Assembly: GCF_024763615.1 (NCBI RefSeq)
Contig: NC_077222.1
Location: 17,050,001 to 17,114,000 of the forward strand
Reading direction: 5' to 3'
Source of the DNA: Phlebotomus papatasi
Taxonomy: Eukaryota; Arthropoda; Insecta; Diptera; Psychodidae
Length of the DNA: 64,000 nucleotides
The notes below the pieces were generated by a model, which had not been told where the DNA came from, did not search any database, and was given only the letters and a program-made list of their open reading frames with translations. Both the position numbers and the translations under genes were made by a program. Positions 1 to 10,910 of this stretch are shown one piece after another. Position 1 is the stretch's first letter. Each line of letters starts with the position of its first letter.

Positions 1-71
1 TATCTTGGCCAGTAATTAATTCAGAATTTAATAAAATTAAATACTGAAAAATTATTAGTTTCTCTTACGTC
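1..71. other. AT-rich sequence, nothing recognised
   Basis: Short AT-rich stretch before the first transposon; no open frame or repeat partner seen in the window. Confidence 0.5.
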
Positions 72-474
72 GTTATCACACTTGCACACTAAAATTTTAA
101 TGTGATTCACATTAATTGTCTCTTGTGAGCGTCCAAATATGTTATTTGTGTCTTTCAGTCACTTAATATTTGGGTTTTTTTTTTTCTATTTATTTATAAA
201 GAAGTGGACTTGGCCTGCAAAAATAAGTTTATATTTACCTAAAGCATAAATATTTTTCACATTAAAAAATTAAAGACAAAATCGCATTAATTTTTCGCAT
301 TAATGCTATAAACCAATTTATATCAAATTTTGCGGGCCAAGTCTACCTTTTTATCAACAAATAGATCAAATTTTGAATATAAAATGATTCAAACACACAA
401 ATTACACATTTGGACTCTCACCAGCGACAATTAATGTGAATCATATTAAAATTTTAATGTGCAGGTGTGATAAC
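72..474. mobile_element. MITE family 1, copy 1 (about 403 bp)
   Basis: Non-autonomous DNA transposon with long terminal inverted repeats of about 50 bp. The left end reads GTTATCACACTTGCACA and the right end is its reverse complement (..GTGTGATAAC). Two more copies of the same length lie at 6222-6625 and 35478-35880, the last in the opposite orientation. The middle holds the shared phrases TGGACTTGGCCTGCAAAAA and GCGGGCCAAGTCTAC, which are themselves roughly inverted. No coding capacity. Target-site duplication could not be settled, so the superfamily is left open. Confidence 0.85.
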
Positions 475-1046
475 ACAGTTAGAAGCAGATTTTGTTATTC
501 ACTCTGCGGCATACCGATTTATTTGATATTTATACAAATTTTATTTATGAAGATTTCGAAGATAAAACGCCAGCTATCACTCGTAAGAGCTCGGAACGGT
601 TTGCTACCTTCAAATGATTGCTTCTGAATTTTACTCCACACAATCCTCTCGTTCAGTAATAAACCTTCCCAACTTGAGTGGTTTCTCTGGTTGATTGAGG
701 TTTTTTTCTGTACCGATTCGAATGTATATCAGAGAGAACTTACCTAAAAACCCGTTGGAAATTTGAACGTTTAAACCGACGAGTTACACAAAAATGAGCA
801 AGTTCCTAAAAAGGACATTTCTTTGAGTGAAAGTGCAATTAAGACGTTCTGCCATCCTGAAATTCCACAAAACTATACAAGAATTCACTTTTTGCCTCAA
901 ACACACATTGTTGTTGACGTTGACGATTGAAGTGTCAAGAATAGCGAAATTCGAAATGGCAGAATCAACAGCGCTAAAGCGGAGAGTACGTGAACTTGCA
1001 CTTTAGGCTTCCGGTAGATTTTCGAATAAAAAGGTTATTACTGAAG
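475..1046. repeat. Decayed repeat sequence rich in TTCGAA
   Basis: Between the MITE and the duplicated block lies AT-rich sequence with many TTCGAA-type words. A piece at 541-625 (GATTTCGAAGATAAAACGCC) is weakly matched at about 1775-1870 (GATTTTCGAAGATGAAACGCC region). A reading frame starting ATG at 956 carries stops within 20 codons, so if it once coded it is broken. Confidence 0.4.
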
Positions 1047-1465
1047 TGAGCCAATGAGCCTAAACAGAAGTAGATTTTGATTCTCCAATAGTGTCTCGGA
1101 TGAAAGGTAAATGGAACTCCATGTCGTTGATGTTCGAAAAAGTCAAATTCAATTTCGAATTTTCATACTAAATTTTCCAACAAGGTGGGGAACATTTATC
1201 AAATGTCACACTAAAAAGCTGGCAAAAGAGTTACTCAGTGATTACGGAGTGATTAAATACTGGGGCAAGAACAGTAAATGACGCTGTTTTTTTTCCTCAC
1301 AACAATGTGAAGACCGTCGCATTTTGACACTTGAGCACTTCGAAATTCGAACAGGATGTACCTCAGCCACCTTGCGGAATTATCAAGAAGAAAGAAAGTC
1401 TCTTTTTTGGATCTTCAAATTTTCGAATTTTTCAAGATCTACTTCTGTACGGAAAGAATTTGAGT
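1047..1465. repeat. Dispersed repeat, copy 1 of a ~420-bp duplicated block
   Basis: Direct match in order and spacing to 3607-4037. Shared landmarks are GAGCCTAAACAGAAGTAGAT, GATGAAAGGTAAATGGAACT, GAGTTACTCAGTGATTA, GAGCACTTCGAAATTCG and GGATGTACCTCAGCCACCTT. Copies differ by point changes and small indels. Open frames crossing it are short and not conserved between copies. It is probably part of a decayed transposon; I cannot name the family. Confidence 0.75.
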
Positions 1466-1900
1466 TTGATTCTGTTAAGTTTGATTCTGTTGTCGGCTAA
1501 ATATCAATTTACACAAAAAGTCTTTGATATTCGAAAAATTCAAATTGAATTATTTGAATGATTTTGTGGGGAATCATTATGGAAGACGAGTAAACCTCGT
1601 TGCTTTGATATTCCTCACAACAAAGTCGAACTCTAAATTCTATGCTGACATTATTCGAAATTCGAATAGATAATCACAAGAGCCGCCTTGTGGGATTATC
1701 AAGAAGCTAGAGTATGTTTTAGGCTTTTAAAGCCGTTTTTCGAATTCTTCGATCTCCGGCTGTCAATCAGTAGAATCTTTGAGATTTTCGAAGATGAAAC
1801 GCCATCTATTTTCTATCTATTAGAATTTCGAATGATTTACTAATTTCGAATGATATCTTCTGAATGCAAGGACATCTTCCAACCCAAATTACGTTAAATC
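1466..1900. repeat. Third, partial and diverged copy of the TTCGAA-rich block
   Basis: About 1600-1740 repeats the order TTCCTCACAACAA, ATTCGAAATTCGAA, GCCGCCTTGTGGGATTATC, AAGAAGC seen in 1290-1400. Similarity is clear only over about 130 bp. The copy follows copy 1 directly, so this may be an old local duplication. Confidence 0.5.
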
Positions 1901-3606
1901 CAATCCCGGATTTTTATTTAAATGTAGTGCTATCAGCAGTTAATTGCACAAGTTTCTACATAGGCACCTGAAAAATCTCTCTGAAGACAAATAAATAAAT
2001 CTATTAAGCTCCAAAAGTGTGGGCATTAATTAAGAGAACAAGAATTGTATAAATATTGTAACAAATGTGAGAATTTCCCACCGTGGTCACCCAAGAACTT
2101 CAAATTGAACTGCCCTTTCTTCAACGTGTTGTTTAACCCTCTTTTTTCAATTAATCCCAAGAGACACAGAAAATACAAAAAAACCTTTCTCTTAGTAATT
2201 TTCCTAATTGATTTTTGTTAATTAGAAAATCATTGTGATTTTCTTTAGTGACTCTTTGAACAGTACAAAATTTCTCCTAAAAAAAAAAGAAAGAAAATCT
2301 TTTGATTGCATTTTTTATCCTCTATTGAGATAATCAAAATATTTTTTTTTTAATTCATCGAATTGTGATACGACTTTCTTTAGCGCCGAACTGAATATTG
2401 CTGGATTTTCTTTGAAATTTTTATCACCCCCGCAGATTTCTCCCAAATAGAAATCAAGTGATTCAGAAACACAAAAACCTCTTGTTTCGCCTCAAATTTA
2501 TTGCTTTGATACAAGAATTTTAAAATAGATGGTCTTTTTCGAGTGCGTGGAAACTTCCAATTTGCAGAAGTTCCATTCAAATGAGCTACACTGCTAGTAA
2601 TGGGTGCTTATGCCCATGAAACTATTTGCTACACTATTTACCCTTCACCCCAAATGTTTAGGTCACATCCCAGAGATTGTATAATAGTTTATTTATTTTA
2701 ATATCACCCCCGTGGTTAAATCACGTGTTTGTGTGAAATTTGCATTAATATTTGGTAAGGATTTGTGCAGAAAAAAAAGATGCCACATCTTCAAGAAAAA
2801 ATAAACATGAAAGAAATCAATAGACATTTTGTGAGGAAGAGATTGATCTTTGGCATTAATTATTGTTTTTTTTTGTCTAAAAAATTATCTCACAAGTATT
2901 TGTAAATAGTTTTGTATAGAAAAGTGATCGAATAAATCACAATATATAGTATCTCTTCCTTCGTAAGATTGCATACAACTTTTTTTTGTAGAATTTAAAG
3001 AAAGAATCGAGTGAATTGGACAGGAGGTCCATTACTAAAATAATATCTTGAATGAAAAATAAAGAAATGTTGCTATACAGAAAAAATAAACAGTTTTTTT
3101 TTTATTCAAAAACTCTTCAACTGAAATTATGCAGAACATTCTTTGGAGTATCTTGTTGAGGATTCCAACATCTTTCTGGGAGTTTTCGGAGTGGTCCTCG
3201 AAAAAACTTCCCTCTCCTGGTTTTTATTCCCAAAACACTGACTTACCTCATCACTCAATTATTTTCACTGTTTTTCTCCATCAACTCTTGGAAGCAGCTC
3301 TGGGGAGGTTGAAGCATAAAAAACGGTGGCAAAGCGTTACTGGTTTGCAGTACGCTCGAACATCATGAGATGGAGCATTCTGTGAATATTCATTCAATAC
3401 TGTTTTGAAGTGCATAAAAGTTTACTATCCGGTTTAGAATGGATCATGTGTCATCGAAAAAGCATCCTGCAATTGAAAATGGAGTAAGGGGTACGTATGT
3501 TACGTGGTCTCTAGACTAAAGGTTTAGTTCAGTTCCAAAAGGTCTTAAAGTCCTTAATAAGAAGTAGTTTTATTGGTTTAGCACAATCTAAATATATAGA
3601 TAGATA
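1901..3606. other. AT-rich unique sequence, no gene seen
   Basis: About 1.7 kb with many A and T runs. The best open frame (3129-3368, plus, 79 codons) has no recognisable domain and no splice or promoter context that I can support. Confidence 0.5.
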
Positions 3607-4037
3607 CAATGAGCCTAAACAGAAGTAGATTTTGATTCTCTAATAGTGTCTTGGATGAAAGGTAAATGGAACTCTATTTGAACAAAAAGTCGTTGATGTT
3701 CGAAGAATTCAAATTCAGTTTCGAATTTTCATACTAAATTTTCGAACAAGGCGGGGAAAATTAATCAAATATCACACTAAAAAACTGGCAAAAGAGTTAC
3801 TCAGTGATTATGGAGTGATTGAATACTGTGGCAAGAACAGTAAACGTCGTTGTTCTGTTTTTTTCCTCGCAACAATGCGAAGACCGACACATTTTGACAC
3901 TTGAGCACTTCGAAATTCGCACAGGATGTACCTCAGCCACCTTGCGAAAGCATTAAGAAGTAAAACTCTCTTTTTTGGATCTTCAAATAGATTTTCGAAT
4001 TTTCCAAGATCTACTTGTGTACGGAAAGAATCGAGTT
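3607..4037. repeat. Dispersed repeat, copy 2 of the ~420-bp block
   Basis: Same orientation as 1047-1465 and co-linear with it. It has an extra stretch near 3677 (ATTTGAACAAAAAGTCGTTG) that copy 1 lacks. No intact frame. Confidence 0.75.
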
Positions 4038-4110
4038 CCTCAAATTTGAACGACGATTGAGTCCAAAATGTAAAATTTGAGGTTATGTGAATAAAGTTTT
4101 CGTGGAGTCT
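4038..4110 (-). mobile_element. Fragment related to the interior of the pogo-like MITE at 31746
   Basis: The order CAAATTTGAACGACG, ATTGAGTCCAAAATGT, TTTGAGGTTATGTG matches the reverse complement of the right part of 31746-32078 (AATTCGAACGCCG, GGATTCAAAATGTC, TTGTGAGGTTATG). Only one end region is present. Confidence 0.55.
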
Positions 4111-4185
4111 GAATTAGAATAATTATTCTCTGAAGTTTCCTTAATATTATCGTATTATATTAACTTCCGTAATAAATTACTTTGA

Positions 4186-4593
4186 TAAGGGAAGAGTACC
4201 AGCGATCGGCAGTGTTCCTCGGATCGTCAGGTTAATACCACATTGTTGCTCCAAATTAAATGATTTTTTAAAAATTATTAGCTACTTTTTACCATTTAAC
4301 TTTCACAAGAATACAGTGCATTAACTCAGATCTAATTTATAAAACCAATTTTCCCTGAGACACTTGATTAAATTCCTGACGATCCGAGGTACAGAGTGCA
4401 AGTTTGCAATTACACATATTTTTTATTAATTAATTGTAAAAATTAAAAATTCGAAAGCACAGATATAGTTAAAGGGATCACTAATGTATCAATTAGCATA
4501 CATAAAAATACCAAATAATGTTTTGTGGATTATATTTTCAACTAAATATGGAGCATGTCTCTTAACATTCCGATCCCGGGTACTCTTCCCTTA
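4186..4593. mobile_element. TA-flanked MITE family 2, copy 1 (408 bp)
   Basis: Terminal inverted repeats of about 30 bp: left TAAGGGAAGAGTACCAGCGA, right the inverse ending GTACTCTTCCCTTA. A second motif pair (CCTCGGATCGTCAGG at 4224 and CTGACGATCCGAGGTAC at 4377) forms an inner inverted repeat. The TA at each end fits a TA target duplication as in Tc1/mariner-type elements (inference). A sister copy lies inverted at 23362-23770. Confidence 0.85.
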
Positions 4594-4731
4594 TATTCTC
4601 TAAAGTTATTTATCTTAATTTAGGGAAAGTGAATTTCACATGAATTCCGTTACGTTTTTGAAAATATTGTTCAAAATTGAGGAGAGAGAAATGTCATCAA
4701 TACCCCACAAATGTTCCAATTTGAGGAACTC

Positions 4732-5412
4732 TAGGGGAGACTGGGGCAAAAAGTCATAAAAAAGGATATTTTATTTTTTTACAAGCTACTCGATCGTTTC
4801 AAAAATTTCAAATTAGCGCAGTTTTATAGGAAATTTACCGCTCTACAACTTTGTGAAAATTATTTTCCTCTATTTTGTAAGGAAATACACTTATCGAGCT
4901 GTTTTCTAAAAGATAATTTTGAGAGCATTTTTGTATCTACTTATTTATTAGCAACAAAAAAAATTAAAAGATCATTATCACGACAAAAGACTATACAGCC
5001 TGTGAAAAAGCATTTCCGCCGTTTGGCTTTGGAGGCTGGTCATTAAAGCTAAGACGGCGGCGGACGCAAGAAAATGAATGCCTTATTGCTTAACGAATTT
5101 TATATCAATCGTGTATGCTTAAGTGTAATAAATATTATTATTATTATTATATTATTTTTATTATATTTTCAAAGGTTATTAATTCATCTACACCTTTGTA
5201 AAACAGCGTTTCCTCTATCTGAACAAGAAAAGCTCTTTTTAAGCTAATTTTAGAAAAAAACACACAAAAGACTGTAAATCGTTTGACCAATGCAAACAAC
5301 AAGCGGCGAGACATGGTAATAACGTTTCTTTTCGCCGTGAGACATCGGAAATTGCTTCGCTTTTTGTTACTTTTTGCTCCATACGTTTTGTTACTTTTTA
5401 CCCCAAGTAGAC
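4732..5412. mobile_element. Probable degenerate TAGGGG-type element with an internal retroelement tail
   Basis: The left end TAGGGGAGACTGGGGCAAAA resembles the end of the clear element at 49233, and ACTTTTTACCCCAAGTAGAC near 5393-5412 is a rough inverse. Inside, about 4995-5155, a GC-richer piece is followed by TAATAAATATTATTATTATT, i.e. a polyadenylation-like signal plus a (TTA)n tail, typical of LINE or SINE 3' ends. The boundary calls are approximate. Confidence 0.4.
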
Positions 5413-6221
5413 ATTTTTAATAAAAGAAATTTCTGGATATAAGTATTTTTGTAAAAAAAATAACTAACAAGAAATTGGTGAAATTAAGCCATATTAAGTC
5501 AGAAACTGAGAGGAACGTAGTCTAATCATTATATTGATTATAATTAGGTTAACCGTTTCTTGGATTAAGCCTTAAGTGTGTCCATCACATTAGGTTCGAA
5601 GCCTGTTTTAGGATACTTAAACCCCTTTTTTAGCATTTTCAGAGGACTTTCTCATTTGACATTGAAAGATCGTTAGTGGGAGTCACTGGAGGTCATTGTC
5701 ATAATGGAGAAAATGTTGGCCAAGATAAAAACAAATGCAAAAAGGAAATGCAAAGAGGAAAAAAACTCGACAAAACCGTTTTCGAAATACCAAAAACTCA
5801 TGGTTTTAGAAGAAAAGGATTGCAGGAGGTGAACTGTATCGACTTATTATAAAGGTGAATCACTGAAATTCGGAATTCGGTAACTCTTACCGTTTGGCCA
5901 ATAATAAACGGTTTTGAAAACGGACAAAAAGAGCAACATCGAAAAGTCGAATATTTAGAATTCCAAAATACAGAGCCAAAACATATTGCTCGGGAAGGCA
6001 TTCAGGCTTTGCAGAGATTCTTGCTTCGAACACTTAATATTTTTTAATATATGTATTCCTTTAATGAATCTGATCTATCTATGGCGGTATGTTTTATTGG
6101 CTAGCCTGATGTCACACATTTCCTAAAAAAAAATACATAAGATTCATTTTAAAGGAATATGGGAAAAATATCAACTGTTCCAAATCACAGTGTATGCGAA
6201 GCCTAAAAGCCTTCCTCTAAG
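5413..6221. other. Unique AT-rich sequence, no gene seen
   Basis: No repeat partner and no recognisable coding sequence found. Confidence 0.45.
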
Positions 6222-6625
6222 GGCGTTATCACACTTGCACATTAAAATTTTAATGTGATTCACATTAATTGTGTCTTGAGAGCGTCCAAATATGTTATTT
6301 GTGTCTTTGAGTCACTTAATATTTGGGGTTTTTCTATTTATTGATGAAGAAGTGGACTTGGCCTGCAAAAATAAGTTTAAATTTACCTAAAGCATAAATA
6401 TTTTTCACATTAAGAAATTAAAGAGAAAATCGCATTAATTTTTCACATTAATGCTATAAATCAATTTATATCAAATTTTGCGGGCCAAATCTACTTTTTT
6501 ATCCACAAATAGATCAAATTTTGAATATAAAATGATTCAAACAAATAAATTACACATTTGGACTCTCACCAGCGACAATTAATGTGAATCATATTAGAAT
6601 TTTAATGTGCAAGTGTGTAGACACC
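6222..6625. mobile_element. MITE family 1, copy 2
   Basis: Same orientation and content as 72-474. The left end preserves GGCGTTATCACACTTGCACA. The right end is mutated (GTGTGTAGACACC in place of GTGTGATAACGCC), so the outer 13 bp no longer pair perfectly. Confidence 0.85.
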
Positions 6626-6835
6626 ATAAGTCTCAAAATTGATTGATTATATACCTTGCTCTCCCTGTGGAGTTCGAGCAGTAAAAATGAAGCTTTTACG
6701 TTAGACACCGTATCCAAGTGATCATTGTCATATTGGAGATGGTGTATCGTCTCTCCTTTTGCTTGTTTACACAGAACATCCAACAAGAGACTGATTCGTT
6801 CGATCAACAAATCATGAAGAATTATTAAAAGTCAT
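6626..6835. repeat. Flank with a short dispersed motif
   Basis: CTCCCTGTGGAGTTCGAGCA at about 6661 is the inverse of CTGCTCGAACTCCACGGAGA at about 16983. The rest is unremarkable. Confidence 0.45.
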
Positions 6836-7560
6836 GCCTTTTCATAATGAATTGTTGTGGCCTCCGGGGGCCCAGGATATTGCATTATTAATATTGGGCG
6901 AGAATAACGAAAAAAAATTGACACAAACAGTCAAAGAAGTAAACAACTGTGCAGGCTACAGAAAAAAAACACAGACCTCCAATAAAAAGTTTTCAGTGAG
7001 CAAACACAGAAGAGGCGGAGGATGAAGATGAACCCAGAGACAAATTGAAGCAAAAAGGATTTTCAGTGTATCTCCCTCCAACATCATTCCTTCTAGGTGA
7101 CTTCATCGATTTGTTTTTGGCAGTGTTTGAGATTTTGCGCGCCAAAAAAGGGCGCGCAGCCACAGGTTCTGGATTTTCCTCAAAATTTCCATCTTCAGCG
7201 ACACCAAAATGCGAATGGGGGCCCGAAGAGGAGCTGAAGAGTGTGTCAGATGGTCAGAAAAAAGAGCCTCAAGTCAAAACAAAAGGATCTCCAAGTTGGA
7301 GGCAGCGTCTCTTGTATCTTTCTCTCCCGCAGAACTTGATACAAAAGTCAAGAACAAAACTGGTTCTCTACAAACGACTCCATCCATCTCAACCCAAGAG
7401 TGGATCTTGGAGATCGTAGCGTGCTCTTTGGCGTGGTGGATTCTGTTCCAGGGGCCACCAACTACTTACTTTCAGTCGCCCCATATTGCACAATAATTTC
7501 ATTTTCTTGCGCAAGACCCAAATAAGACTTTCCGGGAAATCAAAATTGACTAACAATGGA
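6836..7560. other. GC-richer, low-repeat island; no gene identified
   Basis: Clearly richer in G and C than its surroundings and without repeat partners here. Open frames of 124 codons (7045-7419) and 95 codons (7209-7496) overlap in different frames on the plus strand. Neither shows a domain, signal peptide or motif I recognise. It could be conserved regulatory DNA or an unrecognised exon; neither is demonstrated. Confidence 0.4.
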
Positions 7561-8280
7561 TGTTATTTTTCCTGAGAAAAAAAACTCCTCCACTGGTGAT
7601 GATAACAAGATGGAAACCAATATCAGACAAGGTATTTATAAATGTTTATCAGGCTTTAGTATATAATAATTTTATATATCGCTGTTTACTTTCGCTGAAA
7701 TGCTGTTTGCTTATCTTTCCGCAATATTTTTATTAAAGCTTGTTAGACCTTGTGGATCTTTGACGGTAAGTAAATTTAAATGAAAGAAGCACGTGCAAAT
7801 AATTGAATGGAATTTCAAGAAATAAAGATTTTAATTTATGAATCAACAATGGTAAGAAAATCTGTTTTATTTGAAAATAAGTCGTATTGAGAAAAAATGT
7901 TATTATACATCTTTATGGAATAAAATAAAGAAATCTGGCATAAAGTCTTATCTAAAATTTGAGGAGGAATTTTCTAAAAACATCTACAAGAATTGTAAAT
8001 TTTGTTATTTTGGTGAGACGTTATGGTTCCTATCTATATGACTACATATTTGCAAGTTCAATGTTTACGAGTAAAATAAACAATTTTCGGAAGGCATAAA
8101 TAGCCTTCAATCTCACTTGACTTAGAACTAGTTATGAATTTTTTTAAACTGTTGAGATATCCGCCTATTCGTAATTAACCCGAGATACTGGTACTATCGG
8201 TTTTATTATCTGGTTTTACTTAACGAACTTGTTTTTACTTAATTTTGCTGGTATTATTTTAGAACTTCGATATTGAGCTT
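7561..8280. other. AT-rich sequence, nothing recognised
   Basis: No open frame of note and no repeat partner found. Confidence 0.45.
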
Positions 8281-8417
8281 TATGCCCTAGGCACACTTAC
8301 GACTTAAGCCGAGAGGGACTTAGTGGAAAATGATGGAAATTCGGTTTAACCAATTTTTCTAATATAATTACACTAAGCCGTCTCTAGGCTAATCCCCATG
8401 TCTGTCAAGACCCTTAA
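8281..8417. mobile_element. Short dispersed element, copy 1 (~140 bp)
   Basis: Co-linear with 29403-29545: TATGCCCTAG, CACACTTACGACTTAAGCCG, AAAATGATGGAAAT, TTCTAATATAATTAC, TAAGCCGTCTCTAGGCTAAT, CATGT.TGTCAAG. The two ends are imperfect inverses of each other (GACTTAAGCCGAG versus CTCTAGGCTAATCC), so it is probably a small MITE. Confidence 0.65.
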
Positions 8418-8555
8418 GGTGTCTACACATTGGGACCAATTTTCGTCAAAAATTGCGTTTTTGACAGAAATTTGACGTTTCCCCCTACAACGCTGCAGGG
8501 AATTTCCTTCAAAAAAGCAATTTTTGACAAAAATTGCTCCCAATGTGTAGAGGAT
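8418..8555. mobile_element. Palindromic MITE (~138 bp)
   Basis: The arms TCTACACATTGGGACCAATT and its inverse (TTGCTCCCAATGTGTAGAGG) are about 35 bp long, continuing through TCGTCAAAAATTGC and GCAATTTTTGACA. A GC-richer loop contains AACGCTGCAGGG. It abuts the previous element. Confidence 0.7.
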
Positions 8556-8620
8556 ATTAGGATCCAAATAAACTTGGACTGAACCTCGAGAATATTTAGC
8601 CAGTAAAATTTGGGAGTAAA

Positions 8621-8914
8621 GGGTCCCGGTCAAGATCCCGAAAGCCAAAATCCCGAAAGTCAAAATCCCGAAAGCCAAAATCCCGAATTTTTAAAAATGT
8701 CATAGCTACTCTCACGATTGCACCTGCGCTTGCTGGAGGCAAAGGGAAATATTCTGTGTCTTGGGAAATTATTCTATACATTTTCCTCCATATAATTTCA
8801 GCTCTTTCAGGATTTTGAACATTCGGGATTTTGGCCTTTTCGGGATTTTGGCGTTCGGGATTTTGGCGTTCGAGATTTTGGCTTTCGGGATTTTGGCTTT
8901 CGGGATTTTGGCTG
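8621..8914. mobile_element. Inverted-minisatellite element, copy 1
   Basis: The left arm is about four units of AATCCCGAAAGCCAAA; the right arm is about six units of the inverse (TTCGGGATTTTGGCT). Between them is a unique core around 8695-8780 (ATGTCATAGCTACTC, GATTGCACCTGCGCTTG). The same core and arms recur at 26501-26724. Open frames crossing the arms are artefacts of the repeat. Confidence 0.8.
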
Positions 8915-8924
8915 CCACCGACGT

Positions 8925-9115
8925 AGTTTCTTCCCCTAAAATCCTATGTTCACCTCCAAAAGCGCTAGAAAGGGCTGGTAGGCCCACGAACCTAAGAAGA
9001 CACGAATCCGAGTCTAACGAACAAGTAATCTGGTCCTTCTAGAGAGGGTTGGGTGAGGGGCTAACAGCCTTTCCTCGTAAAAACAAGATTGTTACGAAAA
9101 CTCACAAGAAACCTA
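8925..9115 (+). repeat. Dispersed GC-richer repeat, probable LINE fragment, copy 1
   Basis: Matches the reverse complement of 28770-29010 over about 190 bp (AATCCTA.GTTCACCTCCAA, TAACGAACAAG, GGTTGGG.GAGG.GCTAACA, AAGATTGTTACGAAAA, GATAGGACGGACTT). The other copy ends in TAAG repeats, a common LINE tail. Encoded protein not identified. Confidence 0.55.
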
Positions 9116-9119
9116 GGAT

Positions 9120-9260
9120 AGGACGGACTTTTCGACACCTAATTCGAAAACCATTTTGGTATCGAATTTTCGAAGATCAAAACTTAACCACTATGCAGGG
9201 TCTATTTTTCAACCGATTTGCTTAGCACCAAACCTACCAAGACCCGATCAAATTGACCGG
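9120..9260. repeat. Dispersed repeat, partner at 9885-9990
   Basis: TTCGAAAACCATTTTG.TATC, GAATTTTCGAAGATCAA, TTAACCACT and TCAACCGATTTGCTTA occur in the same order in both places, about 760 bp apart. Confidence 0.65.
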
Positions 9261-9640
9261 TTTAAAAGCTTTTAAAATTAACACATATTTAAACGGTGCA
9301 ATGTCGCTATCAATCTTTATGAATTTCTTAAAATATGCATGTAATGTATTTTTCACTGTTTAAATTTAAAGTTTTGCCTCTTTTCCGAGAAAATTTTTTG
9401 TATATCCTACCCTACCGTTTTCTGTTATTTGACGCATTTTTTTTCAAAAAAATTTCAAAAATATTTTTTATTTGTTCGAAAGCTTGTGACACGGCTAGAG
9501 GTCAACCTCTAAGAGTTCTGGAATGTCTGATACTTCAGCGTTGAAACGGGATCCAAAGTCCCTGAAATACTTCTGGTTCATTCAAGAATATAGTCCATTG
9601 CTGGTTGTACCATTGCAGCTTAATGGTACAATGGCACAAC
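9261..9640. other. AT-rich sequence, nothing recognised
   Basis: Contains T-rich runs at 9420-9470. No gene or repeat partner seen. Confidence 0.4.
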
Positions 9641-9990
9641 AATTGTGAACTATGCCAAGTTCTAGAAGCCAAGATATCGACTTCCGGTTTTCGACAACCC
9701 CCCCCCCCCCTCCCCATAAGTCAACATTATCTAGGATAGACGTTTTTTCTTTTTCACCCCACCCCCCCTTCCTTCCGTTCTAAAACCATGTTTTTTGTCT
9801 TATATCGAAAACTGCTCCTACGATTTCTTTCATTTTCGAATATGTTTTGGAGGTAGTCAAGGCGAATATTTCGTCCTTGGACACTTATGTTCGAAAACCA
9901 TTTTGATATCGAATTTTCGAAGATCAAGTTTAACCACTTTGATAGGCCTATTTCTCAACCGATTTGCTTAAATTCGATAGACATTCTGTT
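9641..9990. repeat. Dispersed repeat with GATATCGACTTCCGGTTTTC motif
   Basis: AAGATATCGACTTCCGGTTT at about 9670 is shared, with changes, with 55783 (AAGATATCGACTTGCGGTTT), and related wording occurs near 17160-17200. A 13-base C run at about 9699-9711 follows, then C-rich tracts near 9759. The end (9885-9990) repeats 9130-9240. Probably pieces of one decayed transposon family. Confidence 0.5.
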
Positions 9991-10910
9991 AGAATCCCGA
10001 TTGACACGTCTCACATATCACTCAATAGATACTCTACCAATGATGTCATTGGTATCCCTGTTTGACCATTTGTGATCCCTTTGCTGGTGACTTGGCTTCT
10101 TTCTTCTCTCTTGTGCTGCCTCATCCAACGCCAATCGGGAGAAAAACACTTGGTTTCTTGCTGGGAGATGGGCGAAGAAGCAAACCAAGGTATATAACTG
10201 GAAATTGACAGTTTTTTTTGTATGATTCTCAATTCTTTTTTTTTTTCGTATCTGGTACTCTGCCTTTTTTTCATCTCCTTCTCCTCGTGAACCCATCCCA
10301 TATATAAATTTTCTTATTGCCTTCTTTGTATTCCTCTTCCATATACAAAACCCCATTGGAAGTTGCTGGTGTATCTTGGTTGTTTTCTTTTCTTATACTC
10401 TTTTACCACTCTCTTGCACCTCCACCTCCACGGGTTGATTATTGGTGGAGTAGAGGGGCCCAGGGATGTGTGCTGTATGTTCGTTTTGGATTTTGAACAC
10501 GTGCACTTTTCGACGACCAAGAGTTTTTAGCAGCACCAAGATTGCTTTTTTATTGCCACCTCTCGAGGGTATAAGGAATTATAATGCGCGATCAGGGGCG
10601 TTTTGTTATTATTACAATTTATTCTTGCCTTTCTGTGACTTCTTCGCCACGCTGCATCCACCCCGAAATCTGTTTTGATCCCAAACTACTGCACTTGAAG
10701 CGGGACCGAAGTGGGGTCCAGGGATGGAGCCATGGACAGAAGGGACAAACACCTCGATCAACGATCGCAAAGAGATAATTACCACAAGGCATCAAGCAAT
10801 CTTCTGCCATTCTGGAGACCCAAGAAGGTGACTTTCTTGAGTGTAACTCGTGTTGTTGTTTGTCTCTCTTTTATCACCTTCCACCAATCGTAAGTCCCCA
10901 TCTTCTACCC
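9991..10910. other. GC-richer, low-repeat island; no gene identified
   Basis: Balanced base composition with pyrimidine tracts (10200-10430). Several overlapping open frames of 60-112 codons occur on both strands, the pattern expected by chance in balanced DNA. No domain recognised. May be regulatory sequence or an untranslated exon. Confidence 0.4.

Noticed and set aside
8596..9042. Protein frames with repeated FGILAFGIL-type residues on both strands
   Set aside because: They are translations of the minisatellite arms and exist on both strands, so they are not evidence for a gene.
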